The translations under genes and the position numbers were made by a program. From the NCBI RefSeq assembly GCF_000582685.1, contig NZ_ALWD01000163.1:113070-177069 (forward strand): a DNA stretch of 64,000 bases. The letters are read 5' to 3'. Positions 29,442 through 38,835 of this stretch are shown here, in pieces. Each line of letters starts with the position of its first letter. Position 1 is the stretch's first letter. This DNA is from [Scytonema hofmanni] UTEX 2349. GTDB lineage: Bacteria; Cyanobacteriota; Cyanobacteriia; Cyanobacteriales; Nostocaceae. The notes under the pieces were generated by a model. It did not search any database. It was not told the DNA's origin and saw only the letters and a list, made by a program, of their open reading frames with translations.

Positions 29442-29843
29442 ATGTCAATGGTCAAAGTTGAAGTACAATTATCTTCAGAAGAGTTGCTCAAAGCAGTTGA
29501 GCAATTAAACTTGTCTGAATTAGAACAATTTGTATCGCAAGTTATTGTTTTACAAGCGCAACGTAAAGCTACTAGACTACCGCAAGCAGAAGCGGAATTA
29601 TTACTCAAAATAAATCAAGGCATTCCTGGAAATATTCAGAGAGATTACAAAGAATTGATTGCTAAACGAGATGATGAAATTCTTACAGAGGATGAGCATC
29701 AACAATTATTGCAATTAACTGAGGGAATAGAAAAAATTCAAGCACAGCGTATAGAAAATTTAGCAGAATTATCACGTTTGCGTGGGATTTCACTAACTGC
29801 TTTAATGGAAAACTTAGGTATTCACGCAACAAACCATGTCTGA
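29442..29843 (+). CDS. Hypothetical helical protein upstream of an HNH nuclease
   Basis: The 133-residue protein is almost all helix and charged (LSSEELLKAVEQLNLSELEQFVSQVIVLQA). I know no function. AGAGGCAGATA precedes the ATG 29442. It overlaps the HNH gene by 8 nt, a fixed pairing often seen in cyanobacteria, so it may be an antitoxin-like or regulatory partner of the nuclease (inference). Confidence 0.75.
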   Translation: MSMVKVEVQLSSEELLKAVEQLNLSELEQFVSQVIVLQAQRKATRLPQAEAELLLKINQGIPGNIQRDYKELIAKRDDEILTEDEHQQLLQLTEGIEKIQAQRIENLAELSRLRGISLTALMENLGIHATNHV

Positions 29844-30273
29844 AAATAGAGTGACAGCGCAGCAAAAAAAGTCTGTGGTTAAGCGAGCTAATGGATGTTG
29901 CGAATATTGTAGAAGCCAAGAACGCTTTGCTATTCAAGCTTTTTCTGCCGAGCATATTATTTCCAAGAGTCAAGGTGGAGAAACAAATCTAGATAATTTG
30001 GCTCTTTCTTGTCAGGGTTGCAACAATCACAAATATAATAAAGTCCAAGGTAGTGACCCAGTAACTGGTGAAACTGTACCTTTGTATCACCCACGTAAAC
30101 AATTATGGAATGATAATTTTGCATGGAATAATGATTTTACATTAGTTATTGGTTTGACTCCAACAGGGAGAGCTACGGTAGAAACCCTACAGTTGAATCG
30201 AGAAGGAGTTGTGAATTTGCGCCGAGTCTTATACGCAATGGGGGAACATCCTCCAGGGAATATTAATGATTGA
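29836..30273 (+). CDS. HNH endonuclease
   Basis: The 145-residue protein has two CxxC zinc knuckles (CCEYC near residue 24 and CQGCN near 69). These bracket the core AEHIISKSQGGETNLDNLALSC, where the HI, N and final His/Asn positions of the HNH nuclease are present. The fold is complete, so the enzyme should cut DNA. Its specificity is unknown. It is translated with the small upstream gene and converges on the clostripain gene. Confidence 0.9.
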   Translation: MSENRVTAQQKKSVVKRANGCCEYCRSQERFAIQAFSAEHIISKSQGGETNLDNLALSCQGCNNHKYNKVQGSDPVTGETVPLYHPRKQLWNDNFAWNNDFTLVIGLTPTGRATVETLQLNREGVVNLRRVLYAMGEHPPGNIND

Positions 30274-30285
30274 TAACAATTTTGA

Positions 30286-31590
30286 CTATTTGTTCAGCAA
30301 CTGCAAAAACTCTCCCCAGCCACAACTAGCAAACTGCGATCGCTCATAAAACTGAGAATAACCTCTCACTGGCGAATAAATCGATAGCCCTTTCACACGT
30401 TCAAATCTCACCCCTGAAGTAACATTTGCTAAAATTAACTGCGGTTCCACTTCAATAATCATCAAATCCATTACTTCATCAATCACCTTGGTCAATTCAT
30501 CACTATCACCAGCATATTTATCCCGTAACACCTTCAAAAAGTCATATAAATCTACAAAATCCTTATCATCAAAACGCACTGCCTTACGTTGAGCATGAAA
30601 TAGGGCATTCTCAGTATAAATATCGGACTCCGCAATCAATTGACGCAAAACAGCCGCTAATCTTTCTAACACCTCAGCTAGTTTCTCAACTACTCTCAAA
30701 TTAGTCGCTGATTGGGTAACTTGAGTGACACTGCCCCGCGATTCTCCCTCATAGTAACGCCCGTACTCCTGTACAATTAACTTTGCCAATACTTCCGATG
30801 TCATTTCTGGATGGGCGGTTAAATTCTGCAAAATTGCTGTATAGGGATAACCTGTTAGGGGTTCTACCTCTTGGGATGCAACCATATAACTAGCATTTGT
30901 TCGCAGTTGGTACGCCACTTCCACCATGCCCATTAAACAGGCATCCATGCCAATTAAGCTAACTTTTTTACCCGTAATGGCTTCTGCTTCCTGAAAAGCC
31001 TGCTGAAGTTTGGCATTATCTAGGAAATCTAAAGACGAATCATCAAAAGCGATCGCTCGTGAATCTTCATCATCTAGTTGCAGCACTTCCGTAATTGAGG
31101 AAAGGAAAAAAGCACGAGACAATCTTCGATTATTTCGGGTAAGCGATCGCACTTCATCCTGACTTGCCTGAATTTCAACACCACGCGATCGCGCAAAAGC
31201 ATAAATATCATCTTCTTTCCAGCCAGTACCGTGATTCCACAAAATCACCGCGTAGTTTTCTGCGGGATAATTTTCAATTCCCCAAACAATAAAGTCCCGT
31301 AAGGCGCGAGGATCTCCCATATTCTGCTCTGGGATATTCTCAATTTGTCTGGGTTCTTCTGAAGGGCGAATATATATGCGATATGTGTGTTCGCGGTCAG
31401 ATAGAGTATCAAACTGCACCAAAACAGCCACATCTGGAGTAGACCCGACAACTTCCATTTCTGCAATGTCTTGATAACCTTGCGCCTCCATCGGAGCCAT
31501 CAGGCGTTTACCTTGAAGTTGCTCGAAAACTTTGCCGTTGTCGCCGGCCATGTAGACCATCATAGTCCAGCGACGATTATTTTGAGTCAT
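30286..31590 (-). CDS. Clostripain-family (C11) cysteine peptidase
   Basis: The 434-residue protein starts with WTMMVYMAGDNGK, typical of C11 peptidases. The catalytic His120 lies in ILWNHGTGW and Cys218 in IGMDACLMGM, both on the expected strands of the caspase-like fold. C11 proteases cut after Arg or Lys and are often activated by autoprocessing. No signal peptide is seen, so it is likely cytoplasmic. It lies 76 nt downstream of an Hsp70 gene on the same strand, a probable two-gene operon. Confidence 0.9.
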   Translation of the reverse strand: MTQNNRRWTMMVYMAGDNGKVFEQLQGKRLMAPMEAQGYQDIAEMEVVGSTPDVAVLVQFDTLSDREHTYRIYIRPSEEPRQIENIPEQNMGDPRALRDFIVWGIENYPAENYAVILWNHGTGWKEDDIYAFARSRGVEIQASQDEVRSLTRNNRRLSRAFFLSSITEVLQLDDEDSRAIAFDDSSLDFLDNAKLQQAFQEAEAITGKKVSLIGMDACLMGMVEVAYQLRTNASYMVASQEVEPLTGYPYTAILQNLTAHPEMTSEVLAKLIVQEYGRYYEGESRGSVTQVTQSATNLRVVEKLAEVLERLAAVLRQLIAESDIYTENALFHAQRKAVRFDDKDFVDLYDFLKVLRDKYAGDSDELTKVIDEVMDLMIIEVEPQLILANVTSGVRFERVKGLSIYSPVRGYSQFYERSQFASCGWGEFLQLLNK

Positions 31591-31666
31591 GTTTCAACAT
31601 TCTGCATTTAAAGTTCTTCTTTTTATACAAATCTATCACTGCGATTACCGCAAATTCCACAAACTA

Positions 31667-33454
31667 TTAGTTGATGATTTTGCTTTTGAGTTCGGTAAGT
31701 AGTTCCTCTGCTTGGTTAACGTCGCGGCTATTAATAGCTACTTTGAAGTTTTCTAAAGTTTCTAACAGTAGATTGTCAGATGTTTTATCTTGATTAATCA
31801 CACGTTGGAGTCGGATTATTTCTTCTTCTAACTGAAAAATTCGATTGGTAACAGCGTCTTCATTTTCATGCACTTTCGCTTCTTCAAGTTTCTGGTCTAC
31901 CTCTTTTTGAGTCAAGCGATAAAAGCGGTCAAATGTCTTCTCTACAGGTTGTCCATCGGTGGTGATATCTTCTGCTAATACATGGAGAATACCATCGTGG
32001 TCAACTTTGAACATACAATTAACCCGAACTTCCCCAGCCGGACGAGTAGTTGCTAGGTTAAGAACCACTTCACCAATAAATTCATTGTCCCCTGCAATCG
32101 GTCGTTCACCTTGATAAATGCGGAAGCGGATACTTTCTTGTCCGTCACGCTGAGTAGTAAAAGCTTGGGAACCCTTGCGCCACTTGGTAACTGGTATCGG
32201 TTCATTAGCACGAATAATCGCATCCATCTTGCTGTTAGCCAATTCAATTCCCAAAGACAAGGGCGTTATATCCCAGAGTTTCACCTCCTCCCGAAGATAA
32301 CCGCATAATCTTGCCCCCTGAACCGCCGCACCTCTAGCGACGGCTTCATCTGGATTTACAGAGTCGTTGATTGTCCAACCGTAGCGATCGCGCAATGCTT
32401 CCTTGATAGCGGGTAGTCTGGTTTGTCCACCAACTAATAACACTTGGTCAATATCTTTGGCTTGTAACTTTGCTTCTTTCAAAGTTGCATCGCAGATATC
32501 TAAAGTGCGGTTGATAAAAGGTTGCACAAGTTTTTCTAACTCAATACGAGTTAATGTTGCTTTTAGCCCCAAATACTGTTTTTCTACAGCAAAAAGATTT
32601 GGAATACTAATTTGATACTCTGTGGCTTGAGTCAGGGCAATTTTGGCAATTTCTGCTGTTTTTCTGAATTGGGAACGCAAGCTATTATCTTCTGCAATAG
32701 GTAAATCTACATCATGCTGCTGCTTGAACGCTTTCTTCATCCAACTCATAATTGCTAAATCTAAATCATCCCCACCTAAATGAGTATCGCCGCTAGTAGC
32801 CTTTACCCGAAACAAACCATGTTCAATTCTCAGAATTGAAATATCAAATGTACCACCACCCAAGTCATAAACCGCGACTGTTTGGGGTTCTGTACCCAAG
32901 CCAAACGCTAAAGCCGCAGCCGTTGGTTCATTAATTATTCGACGAACCCGTAACCCAGCTAATTCTCCAGCTTCTTTCGTAGCCTGACGCTGAGACTCGC
33001 TAAAGTAAGCTGGAACAGTAATGACAGCTTGGGAGATTGTTTTACCCAAAGTTGCCTCAGCATCTTCTTTCAGCTTACGCAGTACTTCGGCAGAAATCTG
33101 TGGAGGTGTAAAAATTCCTTCACCAATACGAACAGCAACTTTGCTCTGTTGCATTTCTGCAATAGTATAAGTAACTTGGGTTTGGTCGATGCGTACTCGT
33201 TCGTCACGAAAGGTACAGCCCATAAAGCGTTTTACGGAGTAGATGACTTGACTAGGATGACTGGTGATGAAACCCAAAGCTGATTTCCCAACAATAGGTT
33301 GATTTGTTTCGGTATCGAACATCACAACAGAGGGAGTGAGGCGATCGCCTTCTGAGTTGGACAAAACTCTCGCCTGTCCTGTGTCTGGTTCCCAAATTGC
33401 GATCGCTGAATTGGTTGTCCCTAAATCAATCCCCAGGATATCTACTTCGCTCAT
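31667..33454 (-). CDS. Hsp70-family chaperone (DnaK-like), accessory copy
   Basis: The 595-residue protein has all Hsp70 ATPase signatures: DLGTTNSAIAIW near the N terminus, VYDLGGGTFDIS and VLLVGGQTRLPAIKE. The substrate-binding beta domain follows (TPLSLGIE). The C-terminal lid is shortened to one predicted coiled coil, with no EEVD-like tail. An AAAGG stretch precedes the ATG. Such short-lid DnaK paralogues are common in cyanobacteria. Its position just upstream of the clostripain gene suggests that it guards or delivers a substrate to that protease (inference). Confidence 0.9.
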   Translation of the reverse strand: MSEVDILGIDLGTTNSAIAIWEPDTGQARVLSNSEGDRLTPSVVMFDTETNQPIVGKSALGFITSHPSQVIYSVKRFMGCTFRDERVRIDQTQVTYTIAEMQQSKVAVRIGEGIFTPPQISAEVLRKLKEDAEATLGKTISQAVITVPAYFSESQRQATKEAGELAGLRVRRIINEPTAAALAFGLGTEPQTVAVYDLGGGTFDISILRIEHGLFRVKATSGDTHLGGDDLDLAIMSWMKKAFKQQHDVDLPIAEDNSLRSQFRKTAEIAKIALTQATEYQISIPNLFAVEKQYLGLKATLTRIELEKLVQPFINRTLDICDATLKEAKLQAKDIDQVLLVGGQTRLPAIKEALRDRYGWTINDSVNPDEAVARGAAVQGARLCGYLREEVKLWDITPLSLGIELANSKMDAIIRANEPIPVTKWRKGSQAFTTQRDGQESIRFRIYQGERPIAGDNEFIGEVVLNLATTRPAGEVRVNCMFKVDHDGILHVLAEDITTDGQPVEKTFDRFYRLTQKEVDQKLEEAKVHENEDAVTNRIFQLEEEIIRLQRVINQDKTSDNLLLETLENFKVAINSRDVNQAEELLTELKSKIIN

Positions 33455-33663
33455 CGGCTAACCTTTTGTTGGAATTTTCGCTTGTATTAATAATACCTAG
33501 TAAATTTGACAGAGAATCATTTTATTTCTAGTTGACTTTAATTGCTGTGTGTATAAGTAAACACGATCCAAACAAAATAAGTTTACATCTCACAAAAATA
33601 TAAATGGTAAAATCAGCATAATGGTGTCAGAATGCGAAAACAACACACCTGTGTAGGAGAAAA

Positions 33664-33912
33664 ATGCCAGCTATAGTTCAACTCCAACTCTCCTTAGAAG
33701 CCTTAGCAGAAGCAATTTCTTCCCTGGATTTAGAAGAAAAACGCCAACTTCAAGAAATGATTGAACAACAAATTTTTGAAGCTGAAGAAGCACTACACGA
33801 AGACGATGCCGAGACACAGGAAGAAATTCAAGCTGTTCGCGCTGAGTATTCACTTGGTGAATCTATGACTATGGATGAATATCTTACTCGCCGTTCAAAC
33901 CCAGCATCATGA
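33664..33912 (+). CDS. Antitoxin of a RelE-type pair
   Basis: An 82-residue acidic helical protein with the C-terminal ESMTMDEYLTRR segment of short antitoxins. AGGAGA lies 4 nt before the ATG. It overlaps the toxin gene by 4 nt (ATGA), the usual coupling that keeps antitoxin in excess. Confidence 0.8.
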   Translation: MPAIVQLQLSLEALAEAISSLDLEEKRQLQEMIEQQIFEAEEALHEDDAETQEEIQAVRAEYSLGESMTMDEYLTRRSNPAS

Positions 33913-34175
33913 GTTACACGGTTGTTATTTCCAAGTCGGTACAAAAGCAAATTGATAATTTGCCAAATGATGTTATTGATCGCGTGCTTGAAAAAATTCA
34001 AAATTTGGCTTTGGAACCTCGTCCTGATGGAGTTGTCAAATTAAAAGGTTCGGATAACGAATATCGCATTCGTGCTGGTGATTATAGGGTTCGTTACGAG
34101 GTTGATGATGAAAGTCAACTCGTACAAATTTTACAGTGCAAGCATCGCAAAGATGTTTATAAGAAAAAAGGTTAG
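33909..34175 (+). CDS. RelE/ParE-family toxin
   Basis: The 88-residue protein has the RelE fold pattern: VVISKSVQKQIDNLP, then EPRPDGVVKLKGSDNEYRIR and GDYRVRYEVDD, ending HRKDVYKK. The conserved Arg and Lys positions are present. RelE toxins cut mRNA on the ribosome; ParE ones poison gyrase. The basic C-terminal part favours RelE. The gene is intact, so the pair should work as a plasmid or island stabiliser. Confidence 0.85.
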   Translation: MSYTVVISKSVQKQIDNLPNDVIDRVLEKIQNLALEPRPDGVVKLKGSDNEYRIRAGDYRVRYEVDDESQLVQILQCKHRKDVYKKKG

Positions 34176-34201
34176 TTGATAATAAATTGTGGTTTGTATT
34201 G

Positions 34202-34594
34202 TTACTTTAGTGTCTTTACCCCCGAATAAGCCAGAATTTTCGCATCAGCAGTCAGCAAAGCAGAATCATAAAATCTAGCCGTAGCCACAATTATCTGGTC
34301 AAAAGGGTCGCTGTGAAATCCCGCTAACTGTGTTGAATCAACAACTATTGGCAAAGATAAATCTAATAATCTGACACCAGGATAAGCCAAAGCAATTTCT
34401 AACCATTCTGCGATCGCTAAAGGTAAAGTCAGTCTCCCTTTTTCGACTAATTTCGCTACTTACCAGCAAGAAACGATACTAACACCAATGCCATTAGTCT
34501 CGTTTTCTTGTAGCCATTGCTGATATTTTACCGTCAGACGTGCTGTATCGTTCTGAACCCACCACACCCAAATATGTGTATCAATTACAATCAC
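34202..34594 (-). pseudogene. VapC PIN-domain toxin with an internal nonsense codon
   Basis: Starting at GTG 34594 (overlapping the antitoxin stop), the frame reads a PIN domain: VIVIDTHIWVWW with the first acidic residue, then SIVSCW, a TAA at 34460-34462, and VAKLVEKGRLTL to DPFDQIIVATA, with the Asp pair and a final LLTADAKI. A single TAA replaces the codon where the family has Glu (SCWEVAKLV). The remaining 62 codons after the stop lack a usable start of their own. The toxin is probably dead, which leaves the antitoxin without a partner. Confidence 0.8.
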
Positions 34595-34854
34595 TGCAAA
34601 AATTCCCAATCTTCCAAAGCAACAGGTTCTGTTGGGTTTTGATAATGATATGGCTGGGTATTATGTAGTCGATAAAGAGTTTTTTCTGCTTGTTCTTGAG
34701 CGTTTATCTGAGCTTTTAAACTTGAGTTAGCATCATCTGTGATTTGTCGTTTAGCATGGCTAATTTTAATGAAGCGAATAAAATCGAATGCTTCATTTAA
34801 TAATTCTGAAGGTAAAGACTCTATTTCTTGAATTAGTAATTCCTTATTAACCAT
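34591..34854 (-). CDS. Antitoxin of the broken vapBC pair (VapB/DUF2281-like)
   Basis: An 87-residue protein with an N-terminal helical block (LIQEIESLPSELLNEAFDFIRFIK) typical of DUF2281-type antitoxins, followed by a polar tail ending EDWEFLQ. It overlaps the vapC GTG start by 4 nt. With the toxin stopped by a nonsense codon it may be under no selection. Confidence 0.75.
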   Translation of the reverse strand: MVNKELLIQEIESLPSELLNEAFDFIRFIKISHAKRQITDDANSSLKAQINAQEQAEKTLYRLHNTQPYHYQNPTEPVALEDWEFLQ

Positions 34855-34970
34855 ATCAAGTAATTCTCCTGATTTATATTCGTAATTTTATACAATCGAC
34901 AGTTTTAACTCAATAACATCGTTATTTTATGGGATATTTCTATTTTATCTACCTCACTTTTGAAAGGTCG

Positions 34971-36845
34971 TTAATAGCTATAACAACTCAAACCACAAGC
35001 CGTACCAACCCATAATCGAGCTTCCCCAGAATCACCCGCACTAATAGCGATCGCAATTACCCGATTTTCTCCCAAACCGCTATTGTGAATATTAAACTCA
35101 TTTACCACTTGCCAACTATTATCCTGACATCGCAAGCAAAATAATCCCCTATCTGTTCCCACCCATAAATTTTGGTCATCGCATACCAAAGCTGTTATTT
35201 GGCGATTTTCAAGTTTAGATACATATTCCCATTTATCCAAATTACCCACGTATAATCCCTGATTTGTTCCCACAAACAGCAGTTCCAAGCCATCTTGATT
35301 AATTGCCAAGACTGATCGCACATCTGCACTACCTAAATTACCAGTAATTGGAGTCAGTCGTTTTGTATCAGTTTTATATAACAACAATCCTGCCGAAGTA
35401 CCCAGCCAAACATGGTCTGTGACAGCTTGGGCAATTGCTTGCAGCCATCCCCTCACAGGCAGTTCTGTGTTAGAAATTACTTGTACCCAAGCTGAATCTT
35501 TGTAGTGATAAAGACCATCTAACCCAATTGCCCAGTAGCGATCGCTTCCAGCAGCAGTTAGGGTTAAAATTGGTTCAGAAATATTGGGCGCGGTTTGTAG
35601 CTCATTCTGCTGTTTTAAGCCATGTAAACCACTACTCCAACTCGCAACCCAAACAGTTTCTTGGTCTTGGCTGGTGATGATAGCGCGGATATCTTGGCTA
35701 GCAAGTTGTCCATAGCGTCGCCAACTTTCGGTAAATAAGTCATATCGAAATAAACCTAGTGCCGTCCCAATCCATAAAATAGAACGGTCTGCAAATTGCT
35801 GTACTGACAGCGCTTGCACTAAACTGCTGAAAGTGGGTGGAGATTTTTCGCGGGAAGCTAACCCAATGACATCAGGGGGATTGTCCGTTAAGTGCAAAAA
35901 TATTTGTTTTTTCTCTCCGCGTAAGAGTCCATCATGAGTACCAATCCATACTTGATCGTTTCTACCTGCTAGCAAGCTGGTAATAGGTGCATTAAATCGC
36001 TTTTCTGTCAAGGGTGTCCAACCAGTTTGTGTTGCTAAACCCACCTGTCCGCCACAGGCCGCCCAAACTCCTTGCGGATGGGGAGCTAGGGCAGTAACTT
36101 CACCAGGATATGTAGTATCAATTTGGTGCGATTTGTTCGTCGTTAAGTCAATGCGTACCAGTCCGCGAAGAGTGCCTAACCACAGGTTTTCACCTTGACG
36201 AGCTAGTGTGAGAACATCCGGCTGTACGCTGTCGCTGGTACGCATCCAACTAGCATTTTTGTAATTATAAACGCCTTGAGCATTGCACAGCCAAATATCA
36301 TTTTCGTCAACAATAGACATTGCTCTCGGAGGAAAACCAGCAGGGGGTAATTCGATAGCGGGTTTGCGGTCTGGAGTGTTGATAGCATAAATACCGCTAG
36401 CAGTTCCAGCCCAAAGTTTACCAGTATAGTCCAAGGTCAAACAACTTACCTTTACCTCGCCCAGGATGCGGTAAGGTCGCCAAGTATCATTTTTTAGATA
36501 ATAAATTCCAAATTGTTCGTGAGCAGCCCAAACTTGACCCATACTATCTACGGTAACTGCTAACACTGAGTTACCTGGCAAACCATGTTCGCTGGCATAT
36601 CTAACAAATCGGTTTAATTCCAGCTTCCAGTGCAGTATCCCTCCCCCGGTCGCCAACCATAAATTTCCTTGTGTTGGGTCAAAAGCTAAGTGACGGACAT
36701 GACGCTGACTAACTAAGTTACCCCATTCCAAAAAGGCTTTATCGCTAGGTTGTTCTTGTTGCGGTGCAGTATCAGCAACGGGGATGGGCAAATCTTCTCC
36801 CCCTACTGGTACAGGTAAATCAAGTTGGTAGTCTTTACTACTCAT
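34971..36845 (-). CDS. Beta-propeller protein (two-component-regulator propeller repeats)
   Basis: The protein of about 624 residues consists of repeats with a WxGTxxGL(Y/L)R(Y/L) core (for example VWIGTHDGLLRGEK, LWIGTALGLFRYDL, LWVGTDRGLFCL), about 12 blades in two propellers. These Reg_prop repeats usually sense ligands ahead of a histidine kinase, but here there is no kinase, no membrane helix and no signal peptide. I chose ATG 36845 because it overlaps the upstream stop (ATGA). It ends the four-gene CHAT operon and is probably the sensor or substrate-recognition part (inference). Confidence 0.8.
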   Translation of the reverse strand: MSSKDYQLDLPVPVGGEDLPIPVADTAPQQEQPSDKAFLEWGNLVSQRHVRHLAFDPTQGNLWLATGGGILHWKLELNRFVRYASEHGLPGNSVLAVTVDSMGQVWAAHEQFGIYYLKNDTWRPYRILGEVKVSCLTLDYTGKLWAGTASGIYAINTPDRKPAIELPPAGFPPRAMSIVDENDIWLCNAQGVYNYKNASWMRTSDSVQPDVLTLARQGENLWLGTLRGLVRIDLTTNKSHQIDTTYPGEVTALAPHPQGVWAACGGQVGLATQTGWTPLTEKRFNAPITSLLAGRNDQVWIGTHDGLLRGEKKQIFLHLTDNPPDVIGLASREKSPPTFSSLVQALSVQQFADRSILWIGTALGLFRYDLFTESWRRYGQLASQDIRAIITSQDQETVWVASWSSGLHGLKQQNELQTAPNISEPILTLTAAGSDRYWAIGLDGLYHYKDSAWVQVISNTELPVRGWLQAIAQAVTDHVWLGTSAGLLLYKTDTKRLTPITGNLGSADVRSVLAINQDGLELLFVGTNQGLYVGNLDKWEYVSKLENRQITALVCDDQNLWVGTDRGLFCLRCQDNSWQVVNEFNIHNSGLGENRVIAIAISAGDSGEARLWVGTACGLSCYSY

Positions 36846-37618
36846 AATGTATTGGTGCTGGTAATACGCCCCCACTCCTCTTTTAGTTTGTCTAACTCAG
36901 CTTGTAATTCGTAATTCTGGTCTTGCTGCTGTTCAATACATTGATCAAGAAAATTATGCCAGTGTTCTTGACTTTTTTGCTGTTGCTGCCAAAGTCCATA
37001 ACGTAAATCTTTATACAAACCTTCTGTTGCTTGCTTTAAATTTTGTAGCTGTCGGTTTAACGCTCCCTCCCAAATCTTCAGACGTTGGTATTGCTGTGTC
37101 AAGTTTTCTTGCGAGTTACGAGTTATCCAAACTACTCCCCAAGGTAATTCTTCTAAAACATCAGCTAAACTGGCAGTAGCGTCACTGCATAAACCCTGGA
37201 GATTCGCCAGTAACTCTGCATCCTCAGCGTTGACATCAGGATCTAGTAACCGAAAAATATGCTCCAGTAGCATATCTTTATCAATCGCTTCTGGGTCTTT
37301 GAGGCTAAATTCTGTTGTTTGTTCCTCCTTGTAGAGAAAATTATCGTTTGCTACATCCTGCTGTTGGGCGTCGTCTTCATCCTGGGTGAAACATTGAATT
37401 TGGCTGCGAAGAGAGGTAATTTCTGCTTGCAAGCGCATTGACTGGCGACGTAATGTACCAACTACCGCCTGAAATTCGTTGTAAGCTGCTGCGAGATTTG
37501 TTTCTAGTGGTGCAATTGTTTCGCGCGTAGTAGTAATTTCCTGTCGCAGTTGTTGCAGCTGCGTCAGTAACTTATCTAATTCTGCTTGGGTAATTGCTGA
37601 GGTAGATGCATTACTCAT
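36842..37618 (-). CDS. Coiled-coil protein of the CHAT operon
   Basis: The 258-residue protein has two long coiled coils (about residues 10-75 and 175-250) around a helical acidic middle. I recognise no family. Its start codon overlaps the CHAT stop by one nt (TAATG) and its stop overlaps the propeller start, so its dose is tied to those genes. It may be a linker or adaptor between protease and propeller. No catalytic motifs were seen. Confidence 0.75.
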   Translation of the reverse strand: MSNASTSAITQAELDKLLTQLQQLRQEITTTRETIAPLETNLAAAYNEFQAVVGTLRRQSMRLQAEITSLRSQIQCFTQDEDDAQQQDVANDNFLYKEEQTTEFSLKDPEAIDKDMLLEHIFRLLDPDVNAEDAELLANLQGLCSDATASLADVLEELPWGVVWITRNSQENLTQQYQRLKIWEGALNRQLQNLKQATEGLYKDLRYGLWQQQQKSQEHWHNFLDQCIEQQQDQNYELQAELDKLKEEWGRITSTNTL

Positions 37619-38835
37619 TAGTGCATACCTACTGTGGTGGGAGTCTGTTTAGCGAAGGCTTGCATAGTAGGAGTTTGAGCGATTTGATAATCATGAGGGC
37701 TGTACAGACCATAAGCAAGCCCTAAAGGATTATTATACTTTTCTAAAAAAAACCGTCTAGTCTCACATAATGCTTTACCAATCAACATTTTTTTGCCAAT
37801 AAAAAATTTATAAAATACCTTTGAAAAAGCCGCAGCAAATACATCTGGCATTGGGCAGACAGTAGCAATTACAGATGCCGCTCCATATTTTATAAATATA
37901 TTCGGCAAATTGAATGTTTTTCTCAAATCATCGACACCACCTGCCGACTGACAAGCATTGAGAAAAATCAAAGGTTGGCACTGGAAACTACCATTAACAC
38001 GATTAAAGTGCTTTATTTCTAATTCAATTTGTTGATTGTTATTGTTTTCATTAATAAATGAAATAATTAAGGCATCAACCTCATCCTCATATTGCCTACA
38101 AGGACGACAGTGACACGCAAAATGAAGAACATTATACTGATTTTGGTAAAAATGATCTAATAAATCTTCTCCATTTTCTAACTTACCGATCTTTCTAGAA
38201 AATTCTAATAAATATAATTTACCATTATTTTTAATCAATACTTTTTCTATTTCTGGTTGTTCCTGCTTATGGGCATAACTCAGTGTATGATGCAAGCAAA
38301 AGAGCATATTGAGAGATAATAAAAATTGTCTCTTAGGGGTGTGATTTACAGGTAAATAACGAGAAATAGGATAATGAAATCCCCAAAACATTTCTGATTC
38401 TCCTTTTTTATAATCTCCTTCATATATTACTTCCCAGGGAAAAAGCAGATAGTTAGAGAAAATCGTAGGAGCAAACTTCATATTTTCAGGATAAGAACGT
38501 AGTTCTGAAAATTTTTCTTGAGCATCTTGATTAAAGAAAAATTGTTTATAAGCGTCTTGCCCACATCTAGCTAACTTTATTAAATAATTTTGGCATTCCT
38601 CTGGAGTCAATAATAATTTATCTTCTAGACTGAGATGTAATCTAGCTTGATTTGTAATTTTGTGTTCAATTTCCTGAAAAATCTGCAATACATCTTTCGT
38701 CAAATGCAACATTTCTTCATTTGTTGCTGTTCTATCAAAAGGCAAACCATTAATTCTGTAAGCTTCTTTTTCAATAATGAGATTTAGGGTAAAAAACTCA
38801 TTTTTACCTAAAGAAGTGCTAATACCTTTACTCAC
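37618..38835 (-). CDS. CHAT protease with intact His/Cys pair (cassette A)
   Basis: The N-terminal 215 residues are helical with FPWEVIYEG near 132. The C-terminal CHAT domain has His242 in LHFACHC and Cys296 in IFLNACQSAGG. It ends with NNPLGLAYGLYSPHDY, as in the CHAT genes at 17000 and 42395. GTG 38835 is the start: it overlaps the upstream stop (GTGA) and AGGTGA precedes it by 7 nt. The neighbour upstream ends with a dead CHAT fold, so a pseudo-enzyme plus protease pair is likely. No signal peptide; a cytoplasmic location is expected. Confidence 0.85.
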   Translation of the reverse strand: MSKGISTSLGKNEFFTLNLIIEKEAYRINGLPFDRTATNEEMLHLTKDVLQIFQEIEHKITNQARLHLSLEDKLLLTPEECQNYLIKLARCGQDAYKQFFFNQDAQEKFSELRSYPENMKFAPTIFSNYLLFPWEVIYEGDYKKGESEMFWGFHYPISRYLPVNHTPKRQFLLSLNMLFCLHHTLSYAHKQEQPEIEKVLIKNNGKLYLLEFSRKIGKLENGEDLLDHFYQNQYNVLHFACHCRPCRQYEDEVDALIISFINENNNNQQIELEIKHFNRVNGSFQCQPLIFLNACQSAGGVDDLRKTFNLPNIFIKYGAASVIATVCPMPDVFAAAFSKVFYKFFIGKKMLIGKALCETRRFFLEKYNNPLGLAYGLYSPHDYQIAQTPTMQAFAKQTPTTVGMH

